This document shows, piece after piece, positions 23,167 to 31,119 of a DNA stretch of 31,119 nt (position 1 is its first letter; every line of letters starts with the position of its first letter). This DNA is from Clostridiales bacterium. GTDB taxonomy: Bacteria; Bacillota_A; Clostridia; Saccharofermentanales; Saccharofermentanaceae. The stretch spans positions 1 through 31,119 of the forward strand of contig JAFYJX010000037.1 in assembly GCA_017537905.1 (NCBI GenBank), written 5' to 3'. A program made the translations under genes and the position numbers. Below the pieces are notes generated by a model. That model saw only the letters and a list, made by a program, of their open reading frames with translations. It did not search any database and had not been told where the DNA came from.

Positions 23167-24200
23167 CTTTCTGCCTCTATTGTTCCCCTTCGGAGTTGTC
23201 CGCATGCGGCCATAATGTCGCTGCCCATCTCCCGCCTGATAGTAGCATTTATTCCGCCGGATTCAAGGATATCCCTGAATTGCTTTACTTTTGCCGGAGA
23301 TGCCGACTGGAATATCGTTCCCGGCACCTTGTTCATTGCAATAAGATTTACGTGATATAAACCGCCCTTTAAGAGCTTAACGAGTTCAGATGCGCATTGG
23401 GGCGTATCGTTAACGCCTGCTAAAAGGCTGTACTCGAAAGTGATCCTTCTGCTCGTAGCCTTCGTATAGTCCCTGCAGGCCTTCATCAGCTGTTCAATCG
23501 AATACGCCTTTGCAACCGGCATGAGCTTTTTGCGGAGTTCATCATTAGGCGCGTGCAAAGATACGGCGAGATTTACCTGGAGTCCTTCTTTTGTGAATTC
23601 TTCGATCCTGGGGACAAGGCCGCATGTCGATAGCGTGATGTGTCTCGCACCGAGGTTCAATCCTTCAGGATCGTTCGCGAGCCTGATAAATCCCATAACA
23701 TTATCGTAGTTATCGAAAGGTTCACCGATGCCCATTATTACAACGCTGTGCACCCTCTCGCCCAAGGCTTTCTGGGTAACAGAGACCTGTGCGAGAAGCT
23801 CTCCTGAAGAGAGGTTCCTGCCGAATTCGATCTTCGCCGATGCGCAGAAAGCGCAGCCCATGCGGCATCCTGCCTGTGAAGATATACAGACGGATATTCC
23901 TGTCTTATATCTCATTGCCACAGTCTCAATGATGTTGCCGTCGTAGAGCTTATATACGAACTTCTCGGTACCGTCCAATTTGGAAACCAGATGGTCTTTT
24001 AAGTCGAACCCGCCGAAAATGAAATCTTCTTCGAGCATCGCCCTGACGTTTTTGGGGACATTAGTCATGTCATCAGTTTTGACAGAACCTGATGAGAGCC
24101 AGCCGTAGATCTGTGATGCTCGGTACTTGGGAACGCCCCGTGTCTCGCACCAGGCTGTAAGATCTTTAAGAGTTAAATCCAGACAGAACTTATCTTTCAA
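23160..24200 (-). CDS. rlmN: 23S rRNA (adenine2503-C2)-methyltransferase RlmN
   Basis: A radical-SAM enzyme that methylates C2 of A2503 in 23S rRNA and of A37 in some tRNAs. The iron-sulfur cluster motif is CRMGCAFC, flanked by GISVCISSQAG. GIGEPFDNYD and the C-terminal AACGQLRRG (catalytic Cys) are typical. The frame has an ATG at 24254, but this would overlap rsmB by about 50 nt. A TTG at 24200 lies 2 nt after the rsmB stop, 9 nt from an AAGGA site, and gives the conserved N-terminus (fMet-KDKFCLDLTL), so I use it (346 residues). It is followed directly by the phosphatase gene. Start-codon choice is uncertain. Confidence 0.93.
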   Translation of the reverse strand: MKDKFCLDLTLKDLTAWCETRGVPKYRASQIYGWLSSGSVKTDDMTNVPKNVRAMLEEDFIFGGFDLKDHLVSKLDGTEKFVYKLYDGNIIETVAMRYKTGISVCISSQAGCRMGCAFCASAKIEFGRNLSSGELLAQVSVTQKALGERVHSVVIMGIGEPFDNYDNVMGFIRLANDPEGLNLGARHITLSTCGLVPRIEEFTKEGLQVNLAVSLHAPNDELRKKLMPVAKAYSIEQLMKACRDYTKATSRRITFEYSLLAGVNDTPQCASELVKLLKGGLYHVNLIAMNKVPGTIFQSASPAKVKQFRDILESGGINATIRREMGSDIMAACGQLRRGTIEAERC

Positions 24201-24202
24201 GA

Positions 24203-25618
24203 TCAATCTTCCTTTCTGTCTCTTTCCATGCGGCAGATAAAGAATCCTTCGCACTTGTCTTTATGAGGAAGGAGCGTGATCATGCCGTTAGCGACACTCT
24301 CTTCTCTCTCCTCATCCATGTATATTCCTTCTGGAAGGTATTTATCGATCGGAACCGTGTGGAACTTACGGTGTTCAGCAAGGAACGTCTCCACCTGATT
24401 CCGGTTCTCATCTGAATTAAGCGTGCACGTACAGTAGATAAGCGTTCCGCCGGGACGTACCATTTTCGCTGCGTGCTCTAATATCGAATACTGCAGAGGA
24501 ATGAGCTCGTCTAATTCATCGTATGTGAACTTGTCCCTGATATCGGGTTTCCTGCCCAAAAGTCCCAGACCGCTGCACGGAACATCGCACAACACGATGT
24601 CATAAGACTTTTTGGAATCTTTATCGTCTTTGCTGATCGTCGACGCATCAGCGCAGATAGTCTCGATCGAAGTAAGACCCAGTCTCTCGCAGTTATCCTG
24701 AATGAGCTTTAATCTGGACTCGTTGATATCAACTGCATAGATATAAAGGTCATCTCTGCACATCTGAGCCATATGTGTGGACTTGCCGCCGGGAGCAGCG
24801 CAGCAGTCAAGGATCTTATCTGCTACTCTCGGATGAGCGACATGAGATGCGAGCATCGCGCCCTGGCCCTGTACGAACATACCGTATTTATTGAAGCATT
24901 CGGAATTCTCAAGGCCGTTAAGCCCGCCTGTGATCTCAACGCAGTCAGGAATGAAACCGCCCTTAACCGCAGTAATTCCTTCCTTTTTTAGTTCCTTTAT
25001 GAGCGTATCCTGATCAACCTTGTGAGCATCAAATCTTACAGTGATGTTCATGGGTTCCAGGAATGCTTTGCCGATCTCGAAAGCTTCCTGCTTGCCGAAA
25101 TCCTTCTTCAATATGCCGTATATCTCAGGCTTTAACGCAACCCTGATACCGGGTTTAAACTGGTCGAGATAACGCTTGGCTTCAGGAGCTTCAGCAAATT
25201 TTCTCAAGACTGCATTTACATAGCCTGCAGCTTTTTGATTGTACTTCTTTGTGATCTCAACAGAGGCATCAACAGCCGCATAAGCGGGAATGTTATTGCC
25301 GAACTGGATCTGCCATACCGCCATTCTGACCGCGGTCCTGACAACAGGATCCATAAACTCCGTCTCTTCCTTTGTAATGTGCCTTATAAGGAAATCGATC
25401 GTGAATGTATATGTCAGAGTTCCATAGAGCATTGCTCTCGCAAAATCGATCTTCTTACCTTCGGCACTTGCGATCTTATCTGCCTTCTTTATTACGAGAT
25501 TGGAATAAGCATCCTTCTCATAGACCCAGTAGAGCATAAGAAAGCATAATTCTCTTTCATTATCCTCGGCAATGAGCCTCTGCAGTTCTTTTTTCTTATA
25601 TTTGATCTCGTCAGACAT
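24203..25618 (-). CDS. rsmB: 16S rRNA (cytosine967-C5)-methyltransferase RsmB
   Basis: A 471-residue enzyme that methylates C967 of 16S rRNA. An N-terminal NusB-like RNA-binding domain (about 1-150) precedes a class I methyltransferase domain. The SAM-binding motif is LDCCAAPGGKSTH (270-282). Two Cys residues act in methyl transfer and product release: C348 in DVPCSG and C398 in YCTCTLN. FGRKP-type loop reads LLGRKPDIR. It follows fmt by 10 nt and ends 2 nt before the likely rlmN start. Confidence 0.96.
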   Translation of the reverse strand: MSDEIKYKKKELQRLIAEDNERELCFLMLYWVYEKDAYSNLVIKKADKIASAEGKKIDFARAMLYGTLTYTFTIDFLIRHITKEETEFMDPVVRTAVRMAVWQIQFGNNIPAYAAVDASVEITKKYNQKAAGYVNAVLRKFAEAPEAKRYLDQFKPGIRVALKPEIYGILKKDFGKQEAFEIGKAFLEPMNITVRFDAHKVDQDTLIKELKKEGITAVKGGFIPDCVEITGGLNGLENSECFNKYGMFVQGQGAMLASHVAHPRVADKILDCCAAPGGKSTHMAQMCRDDLYIYAVDINESRLKLIQDNCERLGLTSIETICADASTISKDDKDSKKSYDIVLCDVPCSGLGLLGRKPDIRDKFTYDELDELIPLQYSILEHAAKMVRPGGTLIYCTCTLNSDENRNQVETFLAEHRKFHTVPIDKYLPEGIYMDEEREESVANGMITLLPHKDKCEGFFICRMERDRKED

Positions 25619-25628
25619 AAGATCTCTC

Positions 25629-26588
25629 CTACATTACCGGATTTCCGACTGTGAAATTATGGGCGCAGTCTCTGGATAAGAGTCTCTTGCCGCCCGGCAC
25701 CTGCAGTTCCTTAACCTTAAGAAATCCCTTGCCGCACTTAACAATAAGGTTCTCACCCTTTGCTTTGACTACGGTTCCGGGCATAACATCAATAAGATCT
25801 GCCGGTATCAGGGACATGTCCTCTACAACTTCCGAATCAAGTACTTTGAGCTTGTTCTCACCCTTCATTACAAATGCTCCGGGCCATGCGCTCAAAGCTC
25901 TTACCCTGTTATGAATATCTGCTGCGTCCTGATCCCAGGTGAACTCGCCTTCTTCAGGTCTTATCGGAGGGCATGAAGTTGCAAGTGAATCGTCCTGCTT
26001 TACTGATGTAAGGTCTCCTGCTACCCAAGCGTCAATAATTGAAGGAAGCTTCTCCGCGCTAGCTATAGCGAGTCTGTTCATCAGAGATTCCGTATGTTCA
26101 TTGGGACCGATCTCTACTTCGACCTTATCGATGATATCGCCGGTATCCATACCGACATCCATCTTCATGAATGTGATGCCTGTTACCTTGTCGCCCTCCA
26201 ATACGGCGCGCTGGACGGGCGCAGAACCTCTTCTTGCAGGAAGAAGGCTTCCGTGACAGTTGATGCAGCCATACTTGGGAAGATCCAAAACTGCCTTGGG
26301 CAGGATCTTGCCGTATGCTGCAGTAACAATGAGATCAGCATTATACGAAGAAAGCTTTTCGAGCGCTTCCTCTGTCTTTAATGTATCTGGCTGATATACC
26401 TCAATGCCGTTTTCCAAAGCCAGGACCTTTACCGGAGGCGCTGTAAGTATATGCTTACGTCCAACGGGCTTATCAGGCTGGCACAAACACAGGACGACAT
26501 TATAGCCGCCATCAATAAGAGCCTTGAGATTCGTCTGTGCGAATTCAGGCGTTCCCATGAAAATTATCTTAAGTTCACGCCTGTCCAT
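25629..26588 (-). CDS. fmt: Methionyl-tRNA formyltransferase
   Basis: A 319-residue enzyme that formylates initiator Met-tRNA with 10-formyl-THF. Landmarks: IIFMGTPEFA at the N-terminus, INCHGSLLPARRG with catalytic Asn and His, and DVGMDTGDII with catalytic Asp; the C-terminal OB-fold tRNA-binding domain starts at about 210. The frame is open to 26633 but that overlaps def; the ATG at 26588, 4 nt after the def stop, has GAGGA upstream and gives the normal start (MDRRELKIIF). Adjacent def removes the formyl group that Fmt adds. Confidence 0.96.
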   Translation of the reverse strand: MDRRELKIIFMGTPEFAQTNLKALIDGGYNVVLCLCQPDKPVGRKHILTAPPVKVLALENGIEVYQPDTLKTEEALEKLSSYNADLIVTAAYGKILPKAVLDLPKYGCINCHGSLLPARRGSAPVQRAVLEGDKVTGITFMKMDVGMDTGDIIDKVEVEIGPNEHTESLMNRLAIASAEKLPSIIDAWVAGDLTSVKQDDSLATSCPPIRPEEGEFTWDQDAADIHNRVRALSAWPGAFVMKGENKLKVLDSEVVEDMSLIPADLIDVMPGTVVKAKGENLIVKCGKGFLKVKELQVPGGKRLLSRDCAHNFTVGNPVM

Positions 26589-26592
26589 CTGA

Positions 26593-27075
26593 TCAGTCCT
26601 CAACGTCTTCCGTCTTATAGATCTTGCCGTCAACGGATTTATCGATAAAGAGAATGCCGTTCAAGTGATCGTTCTCGTGGCAGATACATCTCGCGAGAAG
26701 GTCATCAGCTTCTAATTCGAACTCGTTGCCGTTACGATCCAATGCCTTGACCTTAACGTGTGAAGGTCTTTCGACTTCGCATGTCCTGCCGGGTACGGAA
26801 AGGCAGCCTTCATGATCTGTCTGTGAACCTGAAGCCTCAATGATCTCAGGGTTGATGAATTCGATAAGTCCATGCTCATCGCCTACATCTACTACGAATA
26901 CTCTTCTTAACACACCGACCTGGGGTGCGGCGATTCCTATTCCTCTTCCCTCGAAATACATAGTGTCAGCCATATCATCCAGGAGCTTAATGATCCTGGG
27001 TGTGATCTCTTCTACAGGTCTGCTTGTCTTGCGAAGCAGCGGGTCACCTTCAATAACCAAATTTCTTAAAGCCAT
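26593..27075 (-). CDS. def: Peptide deformylase
   Basis: A 160-residue metalloenzyme that removes the N-formyl group from nascent proteins. All three motifs are present: [10 protein letters not shown] (45-54), EGCLSVP with metal ligand C91, and HENDHLNG with ligands H133 and H137 and catalytic E134. GGAGG precedes the ATG. It is the first gene of the def-to-thiN operon here: a strong promoter lies just upstream, whereas in Bacillus the operon is preceded by priA. Confidence 0.97.
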   Translation of the reverse strand: MALRNLVIEGDPLLRKTSRPVEEITPRIIKLLDDMADTMYFEGRGIGIAAPQVGVLRRVFVVDVGDEHGLIEFINPEIIEASGSQTDHEGCLSVPGRTCEVERPSHVKVKALDRNGNEFELEADDLLARCICHENDHLNGILFIDKSVDGKIYKTEDVED

Positions 27076-27108
27076 CTTATGGCCTCCAATCCATATTTTT
27101 CCTCATAT

Positions 27109-27136
27109 ATTATAAATTATTATATATGACAAACAA
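27109..27136 (-). promoter_or_regulatory. Promoter of the def-fmt-rsmB-rlmN-prpC-prkC-rsgA-rpe-thiN operon
   Basis: Minus-strand -35 TTGTTT (27136-27131) and perfect -10 TATAAT (27114-27109) with a 16-bp spacer, start near 27102, about 27 nt before the def ATG. The -35 box overlaps the 3' arm of the upstream ahcY hairpin. No riboswitch-like leader fits in this short distance. Confidence 0.7.
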
Positions 27137-27163
27137 GTGCCGAAGATTTGCTCCGGCACTTGT
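27133..27163 (-). terminator. Probable terminator hairpin after ahcY
   Basis: A perfect 10-bp stem, ACAAGTGCCG (27163-27154 on the minus strand) with CGGCACTTGT (27142-27133), and an 11-nt loop. It can extend to an outer ATGAC/GTCAT pairing across a bulge. The T-run downstream on the minus strand is short (TTTGTC), so termination may be incomplete and the def operon may receive some ahcY readthrough. On the plus strand a better T-run (27166-27170) follows, but no plus gene leads into it. Confidence 0.6.
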
Positions 27164-27192
27164 CATTTTTAGTCTAAATTGTCTAATGGATA

Positions 27193-28452
27193 TCAGAGAT
27201 CCCAGGAACTTATATATTTCTTCTGCTCTTCCGTAAGCTTGTCGATCCTGATGCCCTTTGTCTCCAAGAGGATCTGCGCAACCCTGTTGTCGATAACTTC
27301 AGGAGTCTGGTATACGTCTATAGGAAGTCTGGCCTTATTAGTAGCAATATACATTGCCGACTGAGCCTGCAGCGCAAAGCTCATGTCCATGATCTCTACA
27401 GGATGTCCGTCACCTGATGCGAGGTTAACGAGCCTGCCCTCTGCAATTACGCAGACGGTCTTACCGTTCTTAAGCTTATAACCGATGATGTTGTTTCTAA
27501 GTTCACTGGAATCCACGCAAATCTTCTTCAATTCGGCAACACTTACTTCGCAGTCGAAATGGCCGGCATTGCAGCATACAGCGCCGTCCTTCATTGCCTC
27601 AAAATGTCTTCCTACGATTACATCCTTACAGCCTGTTACAGTAACGAAGAAATCGCCCAAGGAAGCTGCCTCGTCCATGGTCATGACCTGATAGCCTTCC
27701 ATGATCGCTTCGCATGCCTTAACGGGATCGATCTCCGTAACGATTACCTTGGCGCCAAGTCCCTTTGCCCTCATCGCAACGCCTCTGCCGCACATGCCGT
27801 AACCTGCGACAACTACAGTCTTACCGGCTACTACGAGATTTGTTGTAGCCATTATTGCTGTCCAAACGGATTGACCTGTTCCGAATCTGTTATCGAAAAG
27901 GTGCTTGCATCTGGCGTCATTTACAGCGATAACGGGATAAAGAAGCTTGTTCTCACCCTTAAGTATCTCAAGCCTGTGAACGCCTGTAGTAGTTTCTTCA
28001 CAGCCGCCCAAAACATTTGCTGCCATATCCTTCAATTCGGAATGAAGGAGAAGAGCGAAATCGCCGCCGTCATCGATTACGATATCAGGCTTAAATTCCA
28101 ATGCTTTCTTAAGTCTTCCCCAGTAATGCTCTTCATCATCACCGTGAACCGCATAAACGTTCATGATATCGAGAGATGCAAGGCCTGCAGCAACTTCGTC
28201 CTGCGTGGACAAAGGATTGCAGCCTGTAAGAGCTACCTCTGCACCGCCTCTGGCAAGAGCTCTGGCAAGGCAGGCTGTCTTAGCTTCGACGTGTACTGAT
28301 ACAGAGATCTTCATGCCTGCAAAAGGCTGCTTTTCAATGAGCTCTGCTTCAATAGCTCTTAATACCGGCATATTGCGGTACGCCCATTCAATCTTTTCCA
28401 AGCCCTTAGGAGCAAGACTGATATCTTTTACTTCATAGTTAAACTTTGCCAC
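27193..28452 (-). CDS. ahcY: Adenosylhomocysteinase
   Basis: A 419-residue NAD-dependent enzyme that hydrolyses S-adenosylhomocysteine to adenosine and homocysteine, completing the activated methyl cycle that the methyltransferases nearby depend on. Visible: VEAKTACLA near the N-terminus, DDGGDFALLLH, EETTTGVHRL, the catalytic region NDARCKHLFDN, NAD-binding AGYGMCGRGVA, ITEID-type segment (VTEIDP) and the C-terminal LPIDVYQTPE tail. It lacks the insertion seen in many bacterial enzymes and is like the shorter archaeal/Clostridial form. It starts 23 nt after the purine nucleoside phosphorylase gene. Confidence 0.96.
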   Translation of the reverse strand: MAKFNYEVKDISLAPKGLEKIEWAYRNMPVLRAIEAELIEKQPFAGMKISVSVHVEAKTACLARALARGGAEVALTGCNPLSTQDEVAAGLASLDIMNVYAVHGDDEEHYWGRLKKALEFKPDIVIDDGGDFALLLHSELKDMAANVLGGCEETTTGVHRLEILKGENKLLYPVIAVNDARCKHLFDNRFGTGQSVWTAIMATTNLVVAGKTVVVAGYGMCGRGVAMRAKGLGAKVIVTEIDPVKACEAIMEGYQVMTMDEAASLGDFFVTVTGCKDVIVGRHFEAMKDGAVCCNAGHFDCEVSVAELKKICVDSSELRNNIIGYKLKNGKTVCVIAEGRLVNLASGDGHPVEIMDMSFALQAQSAMYIATNKARLPIDVYQTPEVIDNRVAQILLETKGIRIDKLTEEQKKYISSWDL

Positions 28453-28475
28453 GAATTACCTCTTTCTATACGTCT

Positions 28476-29321
28476 TCAGACGTTAATCCTGTTAACAAAC
28501 TCTTTTACCAGCGCACAGCTGTTCTCAGATGCCATTGAAGCATTCTCAAGCACTTCCTTCTCGGATAACGGATTGCCGGAAATACCTGCTGCCATATTTG
28601 TTATGCATGACATTGCAGCAACCCTGATACCCATGTGAGATGCAGCGATCGCTTCCGGAACAGTAGACATTCCGACGCAGTCTGCGCCCATCACGCGCAG
28701 CGCCCTGATCTCTGCAGGAGTCTCATACTGAGGGCCCTTGGTATATGCATAAACGCCTCTGCTGATCCTTATATTCAGGTCTCTGGCACTGTTGACCAGA
28801 GTATCTGTAAGCTCAGGGTCGTAAACATGGCACTGGTCGGGAAATCTCGTGCCGAATTCTGCTATATTGGGACCTCTTAAAACGGGCTCTGCATTAAAAG
28901 AGATATGGTCAGTTATGGCCACTAATTCAGGCACTTTCATCTCAAGATTGATACCGCCGGAAGCATTGGTCAGGAGCAGGATCTTAACACCCAGTCTGCC
29001 CATTACCCTGACATAAAAAGTAACTGTCTCCATCGGATAGCCTTCGTAGTAATGGAACCTGCCGTTCATCATGAAAACAGGCTTTCCTGAAAGCTGCCCA
29101 ACAATAAGGGAACCCTTGTGTCCGGGAGCTGTGGATACCGGGAATCCCGGAATGTCCTTATAGGGAATCTCTATGGCGTCCTCAGCCATCTCAGAGAGCG
29201 GACCTAATCCGGAACCCAGAACGATGCACACCGAAGGCAGTGTTCTGTCAGACAAAACGCTCCTGATATAATCAGCAGCGCCGTCTACACGTTCAATAAA
29301 TTCGTTAATATCTGTAATCAT
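28476..29321 (-). CDS. punA: Purine nucleoside phosphorylase (trimeric PunA type)
   Basis: A 281-residue enzyme that splits inosine, guanosine or related nucleosides with phosphate into base and ribose-1-phosphate. Family motifs: VLGSGLGPL phosphate loop, PGHKGSL, GRFHYYEGYP, TNASGGI, the YTKGPQYETPAE catalytic Glu segment, MSTVPEAI, and the base-binding Asn in CITNMAAG. There is no Shine-Dalgarno sequence, and a TATAAT -10 box ends exactly 6 nt before the ATG, so the mRNA may begin at the start codon. Followed by ahcY, which makes adenosine; the pair links methyl-cycle waste to purine salvage. Confidence 0.93.
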   Translation of the reverse strand: MITDINEFIERVDGAADYIRSVLSDRTLPSVCIVLGSGLGPLSEMAEDAIEIPYKDIPGFPVSTAPGHKGSLIVGQLSGKPVFMMNGRFHYYEGYPMETVTFYVRVMGRLGVKILLLTNASGGINLEMKVPELVAITDHISFNAEPVLRGPNIAEFGTRFPDQCHVYDPELTDTLVNSARDLNIRISRGVYAYTKGPQYETPAEIRALRVMGADCVGMSTVPEAIAASHMGIRVAAMSCITNMAAGISGNPLSEKEVLENASMASENSCALVKEFVNRINV

Positions 29322-29327
29322 GTGACA

Positions 29328-29333
29328 ATTATA
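29328..29333 (-). promoter_or_regulatory. -10 box placing the punA start on its ATG
   Basis: Minus-strand TATAAT (29333-29328) is perfect consensus. Its last base is 7 nt before the A of the ATG at 29321, which puts +1 on that A. No -35 match occurs at 16-18 bp; the stretch before it is very A/T-rich. No Shine-Dalgarno is present, consistent with a leaderless message. Confidence 0.5.
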
Positions 29334-29408
29334 TATTTTTTTATTTATTTTCGCGACTAAACTGATCAGAAAAAGCCTTTCTATTTGAGAAAACGCTTCT
29401 TCAATGAT

Positions 29409-29516
29409 TTATTGTGCCCCAAATTTTCTATATTTATTTTTGGGGCAAAAAAAGGCCTGTTTTATGCCCCAAATTTTCATATATGTTTTTTGGGGCACAA
29501 CGGCCATCATTTCCAT
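29409..29516 (-). CDS. Possible 35-residue ORF over the tandem repeats
   Basis: A minus-strand ORF upstream of punA: ATG 29516, with AGGAGG (29533-29528) 11 nt upstream, running 35 codons (MEMMAVVPQK...) to TAA at 29411-29409. It crosses both 33-nt inverted repeats in different frames, so the repeats are not coding repeats. No similarity is recognised; it may be chance. Confidence 0.2.
   Translation of the reverse strand: MEMMAVVPQKTYMKIWGIKQAFFCPKNKYRKFGAQ
29415..29447. repeat. Inverted repeat, copy 1 of a tandem pair
   Basis: TGCCCCAAA at one end and TTTGGGGCA at the other form a 9-bp stem around an A/T-rich loop of about 15 nt. It is 50 bp from an almost identical copy. On the plus strand it is followed by AAAAAAA, on the minus strand by CAATAAATC, so it is not a standard terminator. 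Confidence 0.6.
29465..29497. repeat. Inverted repeat, copy 2 of a tandem pair
   Basis: Same 33-nt length and same TGCCCCAAA/TTTGGGGCA ends as copy 1, with a few loop differences. The pair covers most of the 291-bp gap between secA and punA. Possible uses: protected RNA end, regulator-binding sites, or a small repeat element. Confidence 0.6.
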
Positions 29517-29552
29517 TATGGTAAAGCCCTCCTATAGTTAAACCCACAAAAT

Positions 29553-29581
29553 AAAGGTTGTCCCGTTATGAGACAACCTTT
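29553..29581 (-). terminator. Intrinsic terminator after secA
   Basis: Minus-strand stem AAAGGTTGTC (29581-29572 region) with GACAACCTTT (29562-29553) around a 9-nt loop, then ATTTT. It lies about 30 nt after the secA stop codon. Confidence 0.8.
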
Positions 29582-29612
29582 ATTATCAGTTCTTGTTTTC
29601 GAAAACAAAGTA

Positions 29613-31119
29613 TTACTTCTTACCGCAGCAATCCTTATACTTCTTGCCTGAACCGCAAGGGCACGGATCGTTTCTTCCGACCTTGGAAGAATCACGCTTG
29701 ATAGGTGCCTGAGGAGCATTGTTTCCTGCAGAACCCTCAATGCGCTTGGAAGCAGACTGAGGTGTAACAGCAGCTGCACTAGCGTGGCTCTCCTTCATCT
29801 CCTTGACCTGGGGCTTAGCCTCGATATGAGTCTCAGGTGTAAATCTTGCTCTCATGATGAACTTAACAGCGTCATTCTGGATGTTCTCGTTCATCTCTTC
29901 GAACATAGCAGAACCTTCGAGCTTATACTCGACAACAGGATCGTGCTGGCCGATACTTCTCATTCTGATGGAGTTGGAGAGCTGATCCAAAGCGTCGATG
30001 TGATCCATCCACTTGAGGTCAACTGTTCTTAAGAGGATCTGGCGCTCAGCTTCACGGAATACTTCCTGAGTGATCTCCTTCTCCTTCTCGGCAACAAGTT
30101 CCTTAGCCTCATCAGCGATCTTCTCTGCAAGTTCATCACAGTCAGGGATATCCTTGCTGTCATCCTGAACGAGAAGAACTGAAGGAAGCTGGCCGAAGAT
30201 CTCTTCAAGGAGCTTACCTAATGAGTATCTCTCAGTTGAAGTGATCTTACCGTCAAGAGCAAACTGGTTGCAGACTCTGGATGCAACACGCTCGATCATC
30301 TGGAGGTAGATACCGTGTACGTCCTCACCCATGATGACCTGTTTTCTCTGATCGTATGTGATAGTTCTCTGTACGTTGTTAACGTCGTCGTATTCGAGGA
30401 CGGACTTACGTGCTGAGAAGTGCATTGCTTCGAGCTTCTTCTGTGAGCTGTCGATAACCTTTGTAAGGGATCTTACCTGGAGTTCCATATCGTCTTCGAT
30501 GCCAAGGCTCTCGTAGATAACGGAAACTCTCTCACCGCCGAAGATTCTAAGGAGATCATCTTCCAGAGAGAGGAAGAACTTGGATCTTCCGGGGTCACCC
30601 TGACGTCCTGCACGTCCCTTTAACTGGTTATCGATACGTCTTGATTCGTGACGCTCTGTACCAACGATGTAAAGGCCGCCCAATTCTCTTACTTCTGCAG
30701 CTTCGGGAGCGAGCTCAGCCTTATACTTGTTCTCGAGATCGGTAAATCTCTGTCTTGCCTCGAGGATAAGCTCATCATCTGTCTCGTTGTGAGCTGTGGA
30801 TGCTGTGATCAGGTCTTCTGTATAACCTAATCTTCTCATCTCCTGAAGAGCCATAAATTCAGCGTTACCGCCCAAGATAATATCGGTACCACGGCCTGCC
30901 ATGTTTGTAGCGATAGTAACCGCACCCTTACGGCCTGCCTGGGCAACGATCTCAGCTTCTCTCATATGGTTCTTGGCGTTCAATACGTTGTGCTTGATTC
31001 CGTACTTGGAGAAGATACGTGAGAGGAGCTCTGACTTATCGACGTTAACTGTACCTACGAGTACAGGCTGGCCCTTCTCGTTAGCTTCCTTAACTGTCTT
31101 AAGGATAGCTGCATACTTA
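29613..31119 (-). CDS. secA: Preprotein translocase ATPase SecA, C-terminal part (5' end beyond window)
   Basis: A partial gene of 501 visible codons. It begins within the region reading GQPVLVGTVNV and GIKHNVLNAK, so it is open to the right edge and the N-terminal ATPase domain is missing here. The ATM/NBD2 motif TNMAGRGTDI, the GLYIVGTERHESRR and GRAGRQGD motifs and the long helical scaffold domain (through ~300 residues) are all intact. The C-terminus carries the zinc-binding SEC-C motif RNDPCPCGSGKKYKDCC. SecA pushes proteins through SecYEG; the giant surface protein and lipoprotein in this window would use this route. Confidence 0.97.
   Translation of the reverse strand, partial: KYAAILKTVKEANEKGQPVLVGTVNVDKSELLSRIFSKYGIKHNVLNAKNHMREAEIVAQAGRKGAVTIATNMAGRGTDIILGGNAEFMALQEMRRLGYTEDLITASTAHNETDDELILEARQRFTDLENKYKAELAPEAAEVRELGGLYIVGTERHESRRIDNQLKGRAGRQGDPGRSKFFLSLEDDLLRIFGGERVSVIYESLGIEDDMELQVRSLTKVIDSSQKKLEAMHFSARKSVLEYDDVNNVQRTITYDQRKQVIMGEDVHGIYLQMIERVASRVCNQFALDGKITSTERYSLGKLLEEIFGQLPSVLLVQDDSKDIPDCDELAEKIADEAKELVAEKEKEITQEVFREAERQILLRTVDLKWMDHIDALDQLSNSIRMRSIGQHDPVVEYKLEGSAMFEEMNENIQNDAVKFIMRARFTPETHIEAKPQVKEMKESHASAAAVTPQSASKRIEGSAGNNAPQAPIKRDSSKVGRNDPCPCGSGKKYKDCCGKK

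Noticed and set aside
27559..28299. 246-codon plus-strand ORF opposite ahcY
   Set aside because: Lies fully antisense to a clearly conserved ahcY and resembles no protein family; a shadow of the coding strand.

Overview
The window looks like chromosomal DNA of a Gram-positive member of the Bacillota, most likely a Clostridia-type anaerobe. The evidence is gene order and cell-surface biology: a def-fmt-rsmB-rlmN-PP2C-prkC-rsgA-rpe-thiN operon, a cysS-mrnC-rlmB cluster, a PASTA-domain kinase, a lipobox lipoprotein, and a sortase beside a cell-wall-anchored adhesin. I see no phage, insertion sequence, CRISPR array or rRNA. Species cannot be named from this sequence.

Layout, left to right. (1) 1-800: start of a minus-strand gene cut by the edge (possibly trigger factor), an isochorismatase-family hydrolase, and tRNA-Arg(ACG) with its own promoter and terminator. 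(2) 897-5644: a plus-strand tyrosine phosphatase, converging on the minus-strand cluster cysS-mrnC-rlmB-lipoprotein. (3) 5645-6087: a 443-bp non-coding stretch with a strong minus-strand promoter, a long rod-like structured RNA that I call a 6S RNA candidate, a possible 38-codon ORF ending Cys-Arg-Cys, and an intrinsic terminator inside that ORF. (4) 6088-9377: purB, a subgroup-Ic-type aspartate aminotransferase and a YraN-family protein (minus). (5) 9477-12483: a degenerate GGDEF-EAL protein and a class I aminotransferase (plus). (6) 12480-17859: a tightly overlapping minus-strand operon of a DUF5688-like protein, a 1246-residue NlpC/P60 + Cna-B + VaFE (Thr-Gln ester bond) surface protein with an LPISG anchor, and its sortase. 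(7) 18049-27075: the conserved translation, rRNA-modification and kinase/phosphatase operon, read from a promoter just ahead of def. (8) 27193-29321: ahcY and a purine nucleoside phosphorylase gene whose -10 box places the transcript start on its ATG. (9) 29322-29612: two tandem 33-nt inverted repeats and the secA terminator. (10) 29613-31119: the C-terminal part of secA, cut by the right edge.

The genes form several functional groups. Start and finish of proteins are represented by formyl-Met-tRNA synthesis (fmt), deformylation (def), cysteinyl-tRNA (cysS) and rRNA maturation or modification (mrnC, rlmB, rsmB, rlmN, rsgA). PrkC and its PP2C partner form a cell-wall-sensing phosphorylation switch. 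AhcY and PNP drain S-adenosylhomocysteine and purine nucleosides, while PurB feeds purine synthesis. The surface operon is the most accessory-looking part. The least explained items are the 6S-like RNA and its downstream leader, the kinase's extra extracellular domain, and the DUF5688-adhesin-sortase operon.
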